Assembly (NCBI RefSeq): GCF_009827295.1
Contig: NZ_WTYD01000001.1
Span: forward strand, 1,674,001 to 1,738,000
Direction: 5' to 3'
Origin: Qipengyuania pelagi
GTDB lineage: Bacteria > Pseudomonadota > Alphaproteobacteria > Sphingomonadales > Sphingomonadaceae
DNA: 64,000 nucleotides
The number at the start of each line of letters is the position of its first letter. Position 1 is the first letter of the stretch. The notes below the pieces were generated by a model. It was not told the DNA's origin. It ran no database searches and saw only the letters and a program-made list of their open reading frames with translations. Position numbers and translations under genes: made by a program. This document shows, in pieces, positions 58,070 to 64,000 of this stretch.

Positions 58070-59401
58070 ATGGCTGACGAACCTTCCGACACACCTCGCC
58101 ACCGCGCCGTCCCGAGCGGCCGCGTCGCGCGCCTCGGCACGTTCGGGCGATTGGCAGGCGGAGTCGCAGGCGGCGTCATCGGAGAAGGCGCGCGGCGCTT
58201 GGCACGGGGCGAACGGCCCAGGATGCGCGACCTTCTGCTGACGCCGGGCAATGTCGGCCGCCTCGCCGATCGCCTGTCGCATCTGCGCGGCGCGGCGATG
58301 AAGCTGGGCCAGATGATCTCCATGGACGCGGGCGATTTCCTCCCCGCCGAACTGGCCGCGATCATGGCCCAATTGCGCGAACAGGCCTATCGGATGCCGC
58401 CCAAGCAGCTTGCCGGGGTCCTCGCGCGCGAATGGGGCGCGGACTGGAAGACGCGACTCTCGGCCTTCGACGCCAACCCCATCGCCGCCGCCTCGATCGG
58501 CCAGGTCCACCGCGCCCGCCTGCCCGATGGGACCGAGCTGGCGATCAAGGTCCAGTATCCCGGTGTCGCGGAAAGCATCGATGCCGATGTCGACAATGTC
58601 GCGACGCTTCTGCGCGTGTCCAGCCTGCTGCCGCGCGAACTCGATCTCGGTCCCCTGCTGGACGAGGCCAAACACCAGCTCCACGAAGAAGCGGATTACG
58701 AACGCGAGGCGGGCGAGATGCGGCGCTTCGCCGACTGGCTGGAGGATGACGCGCGCTACCGCGTCCCGCGCCCGATCGAGGAACTGACCACGCAGCGCAT
58801 CCTCGCCATGGAATTCGTGGCGGGCGATCCGATCGAAGCGCTCGAAACCACGCCGCAGGATGTTCGCGACACGGCGATGCGCGATCTGATGGCGCTGGTG
58901 CTGCGCGAATTGTTCGAATTCGGCGCGATGCAGACCGATCCGAATTTCGCCAATTACCGCTATGATCGGGAGAACGAGCGGCTCATCCTCTTGGATTTCG
59001 GTGCGGCACGCGATCTGAAGCCCGCTACGGCAGAAGGCTATCGCGCCATCCTTGCGGCAGGGCTGGCTGAGGACCGCGCAGCAGTGCGCCGCGCCACCAT
59101 TGCAGCGGGCTTCCTGGGTGAAGCGGCGGCGGCGCGGCACAGCGCGCTGGTGGATCGCATGATCGACATCATCGTTACCGAAATGAACCGCCCCGGCCCG
59201 TTCGATTTCGGCGACCGGGCCTTTGTGGCCACCTTACGCGAACAGGGTATGGAAATGGCCGCCGACCGGGCGACCTGGCACATCCCTCCGGTCGATACCC
59301 TGTTCGTCCAGCGCAAGATCAGCGGCACCGCCTTACTGGCCGCGCGCCTGAAGGCCCGCGTCGATGTACGCGCTCTGGTTCGGTCCTACGTCACGCCATA
59401 G
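58070..59401 (+). CDS. ABC1/AarF (UbiB) family kinase-like protein
   Basis: 443 residues of the atypical kinase family involved in ubiquinone metabolism. The hallmark KxGQ motif is AAMKLGQMISMD; the Ala-rich loop is AAASIGQVH in place of the usual P-loop; the catalytic QTDPNFANYRY and metal-binding LILLDFGAAR follow. ATG at 58070 is preferred because a terminator ends just before the upstream alternative start (58013). The partner or substrate is not shown. Confidence 0.88.
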   Translation: MADEPSDTPRHRAVPSGRVARLGTFGRLAGGVAGGVIGEGARRLARGERPRMRDLLLTPGNVGRLADRLSHLRGAAMKLGQMISMDAGDFLPAELAAIMAQLREQAYRMPPKQLAGVLAREWGADWKTRLSAFDANPIAAASIGQVHRARLPDGTELAIKVQYPGVAESIDADVDNVATLLRVSSLLPRELDLGPLLDEAKHQLHEEADYEREAGEMRRFADWLEDDARYRVPRPIEELTTQRILAMEFVAGDPIEALETTPQDVRDTAMRDLMALVLRELFEFGAMQTDPNFANYRYDRENERLILLDFGAARDLKPATAEGYRAILAAGLAEDRAAVRRATIAAGFLGEAAAARHSALVDRMIDIIVTEMNRPGPFDFGDRAFVATLREQGMEMAADRATWHIPPVDTLFVQRKISGTALLAARLKARVDVRALVRSYVTP

Positions 59402-59404
59402 AAA

Positions 59405-59441
59405 AAGGACCGCCGGATCGCTCCGACGGCCCTTCTTTCTT
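59405..59441. terminator. Shared terminator between the ABC1 and S46 genes
   Basis: AAGGACCGCCGGA (59405-59417) pairs with TCCGACGGCCCTT (59422-59434) with two mispairs, followed by CTTTCTT. It lies between two converging genes and may serve both. Confidence 0.65.
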
Positions 59442-59454
59442 AAAACCGATCAGA

Positions 59455-61623
59455 TCAGTCGACGATATCCATCTCTTCGATCAGCGCGTCGGCGCCATCG
59501 ACCTTGTCCATCACCCACAGCATATAGCGCGTGTCGACATGGATGGTGCGCGTGGTCTTGGGGTCGAAATCCCAGTCCGAATTGACGCTTTCGAACGTAC
59601 CGTCGAACAACAGGCCCACCAGTTCGGCACGCGAATTGAGCGTCGCCGATCCGCTGTTCCCGCCGGTCGAATCGAGATCGGACAGGAAGTTCACCGGAAC
59701 GCTGCCGATGCTGTCGAGCTTGTAGGGCCCGTAATCGCGCTGGCGGATTTCCTCCAGCTGCTTGGCGGGCGCGTTGAAGGGGTCTTCGCCCGTGTCCTTC
59801 TCCAGAATGCCTTCGAGCGTGGTGAAGGGCAGATAGGCCATCCCGTCGCGCGGCACGCCGCCCAGCACCTTGCCATAGGTCACGCGCAGCGTGCTGTTGG
59901 CGTCGGGATAGGTGACCACGCCCTGCGAGCGCTGCCAGTCGGTGATCGCTTCCATATAGGTCGGACGCACAGCCAGCATCCGGCCCGCGCGCGCTTCGCT
60001 TTCGGTCTCCAGCCCGCGCTCGTAATCGTAGAGCGCGACCGCGAGCTTCATGAACGGATCGCCGCTCGCTTCCAATTGCGCAGGCGTCGCATTCATCAGC
60101 GCCAGCCGCTGCTCGGCACTGTCGAGATCGGTCTGGGCGTAATAGGTGTCGAGCCGCTGCGACAGCGCGGCGCGATCGACATTTCCCGTCAGCCCCAGCG
60201 CGCGGTCGAGAACGGCCACGCGCCCGTTCGCCGGCTGATCGAGATACTGGTCGAGGAACAGCATCCATTCGGCCTTGTCGACCGCCGGATCGTAGCGCCG
60301 GTCGAGCGCCTGGAGGCCCTGGCGGAAGAAGGTCATGTCGCGTTCCTGGAAACCGGGATCGCGCTGCGCATCGGGCTTCTGCCGCTCCTTTGCCAGACGA
60401 TAGAGGCGCTGCGCGGTGCCCAGCATCTGCGAATTGGTGGCGTAATTATAGAGGTAGTCCTCCCGCGCCGCCGCCGCGCTTTCCGCGCTCAGCGCCTGAA
60501 GATCGCGCACCGCACGGCCATACTGGGCGCGGCTGCGGTCCTGCGCGATCCAGTCCGCCAGCGACCGCTCGCGAATACGCCGCCGGTCGATCAGGCCGAC
60601 GCGGCGCGCGCCCTCGATCTGGCCGCGCAGGTTCTTCTCGTAATTGTTGAGACCCGCCAGGCGCGATTCGTATTTGACCCGCGCGTCAGACCCTTCGGGC
60701 GCGGTTTCCTCGATCGTGTCGATCCACTCGTTGAGCATCGTCACCATCATCGGATATTGCCAGCCGAAGGTGTTCTCCACCTCGGTCAGCGTGGCGTAGC
60801 GCGAGGTCGATCCGGGATAGCCCGCCGCCATCACGAAATCCCCGTCCTCAAGGCCGGCGCGGCTCACCTTCAGGTGATGTTCGGGCTTGAACGGCACGTT
60901 GTTCGGCGAATAGTCCGCCGCCGACCCGTCGGGCGCGACATAGGCGCGGTAAAAGCTGAAATCGCCGGTGTGGCGCGGCCACATCCAGTTATCGATATCG
61001 CCGCCATACTTCCCGATCGAATCCGCCGGCGCGTAGACGAGGCGCACGTCGCGCACTTCGAGCCGCTTGATGAGCTTGTACTGGTCCCCGCCATAGAAGC
61101 TCGCGACGAGGCAGCGATAGCCCGCGTCCTGCTCGCATTCGGCGGTGATGTCCTTCATGCGCTGTTCGATCGTGTCGTAGCGGGCATTGGGCGAAAGGCG
61201 CTCGGTCCCTTCGCGCATCCGCTCGGTCACGTCGCTTTCCGCGACCGTCACATAGATGCGCGATCCCGGCGCAGCCTGCAATTCGGCGTCCTTGGTCTCG
61301 GCGAGGAAGCCGTTTTCGAGATAATTGTTCTCGGCGGTGGAATTGTACTGCACCGATCCGCGCGCGCAGTGGTGGTTCGTCACCACCAGCCCCTCGGGCG
61401 AGACGAAGCTGGCCGAACACCCGCCCAGCGAGACGATCGCGCCCATCGGGAATCCGGTGAGGTCGGACAGCGCCTCGGGCGAGATTTCCAGGCCCGTTTC
61501 GCGCAGATCGGCGGCGATCTCGGGCAGCTGGTCGGGCGTGTACATGCCTTCCTTGGCGGCGGCGGGCATGGCGATGGTGGCGGCGCCAGCCAGCAAGGCG
61601 GCGGTGGTGACGTATCTACGCAT
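59455..61623 (-). CDS. S46 family dipeptidyl-peptidase, DPP7-like
   Basis: 722 residues with a signal peptide (ending AMPAAA). The catalytic histidine is H85 in VTNHHC and the serine is S657 in TGGNSGSA, spaced as in bacterial DPP7/DPP11. The specificity residue 18 positions after the serine is G675 (GLLFDGTF), as in DPP7 (hydrophobic P1), not the arginine of DPP11 (acidic P1). It likely removes dipeptides in the periplasm. Confidence 0.9.
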   Translation of the reverse strand: MRRYVTTAALLAGAATIAMPAAAKEGMYTPDQLPEIAADLRETGLEISPEALSDLTGFPMGAIVSLGGCSASFVSPEGLVVTNHHCARGSVQYNSTAENNYLENGFLAETKDAELQAAPGSRIYVTVAESDVTERMREGTERLSPNARYDTIEQRMKDITAECEQDAGYRCLVASFYGGDQYKLIKRLEVRDVRLVYAPADSIGKYGGDIDNWMWPRHTGDFSFYRAYVAPDGSAADYSPNNVPFKPEHHLKVSRAGLEDGDFVMAAGYPGSTSRYATLTEVENTFGWQYPMMVTMLNEWIDTIEETAPEGSDARVKYESRLAGLNNYEKNLRGQIEGARRVGLIDRRRIRERSLADWIAQDRSRAQYGRAVRDLQALSAESAAAAREDYLYNYATNSQMLGTAQRLYRLAKERQKPDAQRDPGFQERDMTFFRQGLQALDRRYDPAVDKAEWMLFLDQYLDQPANGRVAVLDRALGLTGNVDRAALSQRLDTYYAQTDLDSAEQRLALMNATPAQLEASGDPFMKLAVALYDYERGLETESEARAGRMLAVRPTYMEAITDWQRSQGVVTYPDANSTLRVTYGKVLGGVPRDGMAYLPFTTLEGILEKDTGEDPFNAPAKQLEEIRQRDYGPYKLDSIGSVPVNFLSDLDSTGGNSGSATLNSRAELVGLLFDGTFESVNSDWDFDPKTTRTIHVDTRYMLWVMDKVDGADALIEEMDIVD

Positions 61624-61751
61624 GATGTGGATCGATTCCTTTTCCCCAGCGCGCGTTGAGGCGCGCCCTGCCGCGTGGGCTAGGCCGATCGCGAGCGCGC
61701 TTCAAGCGAGCTTATCGGCGAGCGACATGAGCGCTCTGCCGGGGTCGAGCG

Positions 61752-62207
61752 TCAGAGATGCGCGCGCACCGCCTGATAGGCCGCCGCTGCGACGGTGTTG
61801 GCGAGATTGAGCGAGCGCACTTGGGTGGACCGCATCGGTAATTTAACGAGCGCCTCGCGATGGGCGGCCAGGATCGGCTCGGGAATCCCCTTGGTCTCGC
61901 GCCCGAACACGAGATAGGCGTCCGCGGGATAGTCGGGCTCGTAGAAGCTGCGCGCTGCGAATTCCTCGAATAGGAACATCTGGTCTCCGCGCGGCGCGCG
62001 ATCGGCCATGAACGCCTCCCAGGAGCCAAATTCGACCAGCCGGATATGCTGCCAGTAATCGAGGCCGGAGCGCTTCACGCGCTTGTCCGAAATCTCGAAG
62101 CCGAGCGGGTGGATCAGGATCAACTCCATATCGAGCGCCACGCAGGTGCGCCCCACCGCACCGGTGTTGCCGGGTATCTCGGGCTGGACGAGGACGATGG
62201 AGGTCAT
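61752..62207 (-). CDS. trmL: tRNA (cytidine(34)-2'-O)-methyltransferase TrmL
   Basis: A 151-residue SPOUT-class methyltransferase with the trefoil knot. IVLVQPEIPGNTGAVGRTCVA is the N-terminal motif; LVFGRETKGIPEPIL and the closing RSLNLANTVAAAAYQA complete the SAM-binding knot. It methylates the wobble base of some leucine tRNAs. Its ATG shares one base with the stop of the upstream GIY-YIG gene. Confidence 0.94.
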   Translation of the reverse strand: MTSIVLVQPEIPGNTGAVGRTCVALDMELILIHPLGFEISDKRVKRSGLDYWQHIRLVEFGSWEAFMADRAPRGDQMFLFEEFAARSFYEPDYPADAYLVFGRETKGIPEPILAAHREALVKLPMRSTQVRSLNLANTVAAAAYQAVRAHL

Positions 62208-63103
62208 CAGTTGTCGTTCAGGCCATCGGGCCAGTAGCTGCCCAGCCGGGTCTTCCAGCTTGTCTCGATACGCACCAGCTCGTCCTGCGGGAGATCGGGC
62301 GATACGCGTTGCAGGATCGAAAACGTAAAATTCTGCGGATCTCGATCTTTGAGGTGCTTATTCCCGCCGTGTCCGGAACGGGCATAATCGCGCCACCGCT
62401 GAAGAAGGTTCTCGTTTCCACCCGCAGAGCCAACGTATAGCCTCCGGTCCGAGCGATCGATTATCAGATAAACGCCCCGCCATTGTCGCAAGGCATCGCA
62501 CCATTTTCGTGGCAGTATCGCAATCTGGGCTCGAGTGAGGCTAATGTCCGACCACACGGGCATATCGCGCGCAAGCAAATCGTCTTCGGCGATAGCCAAA
62601 ACGGGGAAGACATTGCGATCGGCCCAGCGATACCATGACCGCTCCAAGCCGGGCCATTGAATGATGAGCTTACGCTTCCAGTCCTCGAGAAATTCGGTCT
62701 CGAGCAATTTGAACTGGGCGATCGTCTCGCGAGTGGCTCCCCCCGAAGCACCGGCCATTCCGTATGTTTCAAGTTCTTGGTGTAGCGGACGAGCCGCCCA
62801 TTGCCTGCTGGTGAGGTCTTCCCAACCGTCGATGTCGTAGAGACCGACGAACACAGCCTCACCCGGCCCGCGTCGCAAGAAACTGGCAACATGACGCGCA
62901 CGCTTCACAGCGGATTCGGTTCGGGAGTTGTGCGTATTCTGGTAGCAATCGAACAGATCGGGACGCTCGGCCACGATCCAGTCGAAATTTCGATTGAGCT
63001 CAGGCTCGGTCGGTCGATGGCGAAAAACCACAACCTTGGCCGGGTCGATATTCGCGCCCTCCAGCAAAGCATTGAAGGTCAATGCCGGAGAGCAAGCGAT
63101 CAC
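62207..63103 (-). CDS. Uncharacterised protein with a C-terminal GIY-YIG nuclease domain
   Basis: 298 residues. Residues 205-298 form a GIY-YIG domain: GVYLI (210-214), YVGSA (223-227), R236/R238 in LLQRWRDYA, HGGNKHLKDRD, and glutamate E280 in RIETSWK. The N-terminal 200 residues (LTFNALLEGANIDPAKVVVFRH ... EAVFVGLYDIDGW) recall a family of uncharacterised GIY-YIG proteins I have seen as stand-alone genes; its role may be DNA processing or defence, which I cannot decide. GTG start overlaps the gatB stop (GTGA), and its own stop shares a base with trmL. More A/T-rich than both neighbours, hinting at insertion. A TTG at residue 8 is an alternative start. Confidence 0.78.
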   Translation of the reverse strand: MIACSPALTFNALLEGANIDPAKVVVFRHRPTEPELNRNFDWIVAERPDLFDCYQNTHNSRTESAVKRARHVASFLRRGPGEAVFVGLYDIDGWEDLTSRQWAARPLHQELETYGMAGASGGATRETIAQFKLLETEFLEDWKRKLIIQWPGLERSWYRWADRNVFPVLAIAEDDLLARDMPVWSDISLTRAQIAILPRKWCDALRQWRGVYLIIDRSDRRLYVGSAGGNENLLQRWRDYARSGHGGNKHLKDRDPQNFTFSILQRVSPDLPQDELVRIETSWKTRLGSYWPDGLNDN

Positions 63104-64000
63104 CCCAGCCGGTCCTTCAGAATCTGATTCACCACCGCCGGATTGGCCTTGCCCTGCATCGCCTTCATCGTCTGGCCGACGAAGAAGCCGAACAGCTTGT
63201 CCTTGCCGCCGCGATATTGGTCTACCTTGTCCTGATTGGCGGCAATGATGTCGTCCACCGCGGCCTCGATCGCGCCGGTGTCGCTGACCTGCTTCAGGCC
63301 CTCTGCATCGGCGATTTCCTCGGGATCGCGGCCGGACTTGAGGACGATCTCGTAAATCTCCTTCGCCTGCCCGCCCGAAATCTCGCCCTTGTCCTGCATG
63401 GCGAGGATGCTCGCCTGCGCCTCGGCAGTGGCGTTGGCGGGATCGGCTTCCTCGCCGAGCGACTTCATCACGCCCGGCGCCACGGACAGCGCCCAGTTCG
63501 CGGTCTGCGTAGCGACTTGGGGTTCCGGCTTGCCGATCTTGGCCGCGACCGCGCCCAGCAGCGTTTCGAAGCGCGCATAGGTCTCGACCTCGGCGGTCAG
63601 CTCGCGCGCATTATAGGGCGTCAGCCCCAGCTCGCTCTCATAGCGCCGCCGTTTGGCGTCGGGCAGTTCGGGTAGCGAGGCGCGACAATCGTCGAGGAAG
63701 CTTTCCTCCAGCTCCAGCGGCAGCAGGTCGGGATCGGGGAAATAGCGGTAATCATGCGCGTCTTCCTTCGACCGCATGGTCCGCGTGGTGCCGGTGCCCG
63801 GATCGAACAGGCGCGTTTCCTGATCGACGCTGCCGCCGCTCTCCAGCACATCGACCTGGCGATTGGCCTCGTATTCGATGACCTGCATGACGAAGCGCAC
63901 GCTGTTGACGTTCTTCGTCTCGGTCCGCGTGCCGAATTCCTCGCCCGGCTTGCGCACGGAAACGTTCACGTCCGCGCGCATCGAGCCTTCTTCCATGTTC
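63100..64000 (-). CDS. gatB: Aspartyl/glutamyl-tRNA amidotransferase subunit B (5' end outside window)
   Basis: The C-terminal 300 or so residues of GatB, which transamidates misacylated Glu-tRNA-Gln or Asp-tRNA-Asn with GatA and GatC. The visible part starts in the NMEEGSMRADVNVSVR signature, with YRYFPDPDLLPL after it, and ends with the YqeY-like tail domain, INQILKDRLG in form. The gene continues past the right edge. Confidence 0.95.
   Translation of the reverse strand, partial: NMEEGSMRADVNVSVRKPGEEFGTRTETKNVNSVRFVMQVIEYEANRQVDVLESGGSVDQETRLFDPGTGTTRTMRSKEDAHDYRYFPDPDLLPLELEESFLDDCRASLPELPDAKRRRYESELGLTPYNARELTAEVETYARFETLLGAVAAKIGKPEPQVATQTANWALSVAPGVMKSLGEEADPANATAEAQASILAMQDKGEISGGQAKEIYEIVLKSGRDPEEIADAEGLKQVSDTGAIEAAVDDIIAANQDKVDQYRGGKDKLFGFFVGQTMKAMQGKANPAVVNQILKDRLG

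Noticed and set aside
59539..61659. 706-codon plus-strand frame opposite the S46 peptidase gene
   Set aside because: Antisense shadow in GC-rich DNA; no recognisable domain, while the minus strand encodes a complete peptidase.

Overview
The window looks like chromosomal DNA of a high-GC alphaproteobacterium, most likely a sphingomonad of the Erythrobacteraceae type. This rests on recognised family features, not on a database search: an argS-SPOR-nagZ-scpA-scpB-tatABC operon, an ispH-thrB-rnhA run, a TonB-dependent receptor next to a TPR/2OG-Fe(II) oxygenase, a GN-rich secreted protein with CPPGLAK motifs, tiny APVEGES membrane proteins, and TTAA-N7-TTAA sites of the CtrA type. I see no rRNA, tRNA, insertion sequence, prophage or CRISPR array. 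Coding density is high, and many same-strand neighbours overlap by 1 or 4 bases.

Layout. 1-5.1 kb: the 5' tip of a minus-strand gene, an M17 aminopeptidase, an SH3 protein, argC, then glnB-glnA behind a sigma54-like promoter. 5.3-9.5 kb: a visibly A/T-richer HExxH plus repeat protein closed by a perfect 15-bp terminator stem, a GH24 lysozyme, a GN-rich secreted protein and a fasciclin lipoprotein. 9.4-18.2 kb (minus): tamB, tamA, bpt and ilvA. 18.4-20.7 kb: a secreted amidohydrolase and two tandem paralogous microproteins. 21.1-27.7 kb (minus): tatC, tatB, tatA, scpB, scpA, nagZ, SPOR protein and argS, followed upstream by a lipoprotein. 28.5-31 kb: ispH, thrB, rnhA. 31-33 kb (minus): a DauA-like FAD oxidase and an alpha/beta hydrolase that appears to lack any ATG, GTG or TTG start.

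33.1-40.6 kb: a tad/cpa pilus cluster (cpaA, cpaB, cpaC, cpaD, cpaE, tadB, tadC) with neither the CpaF/TadA ATPase nor a pilin gene. 40.6-44.1 kb (minus): a fatty-acid or branched-chain acyl-CoA degradation operon (thiolase, SDR, enoyl-CoA hydratase, MarR regulator) with a palindrome in front. 44.4-49.4 kb: a large, strongly expressed-looking TonB-dependent receptor facing a TPR/2OG-Fe(II) oxygenase. 49.5-52.1 kb: clpB with a heat-shock-like promoter. 52.3-59.4 kb: a penicillin-acylase-family enzyme, an M16 peptidase lipoprotein, a 101-aa protein and an ABC1/UbiB kinase. 59.4-64 kb (minus): an S46 dipeptidyl-peptidase with a DPP7-type specificity glycine, trmL, a GIY-YIG nuclease-domain protein wedged between trmL and gatB, and gatB running off the right edge.

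Most of the window is housekeeping: nitrogen assimilation, protein export and secretion, outer-membrane assembly, chromosome condensation, cell-wall recycling. The unusual points are the AUC-like start of the hydrolase, the ATPase-less tad cluster, the receptor/oxygenase pair, the tandem microproteins, the A/T-rich metallopeptidase-like gene and the GIY-YIG gene that overlaps both neighbours. I did not find a clearly new multi-gene system; the receptor/oxygenase pair and the microproteins are the best candidates for unexplained biology.
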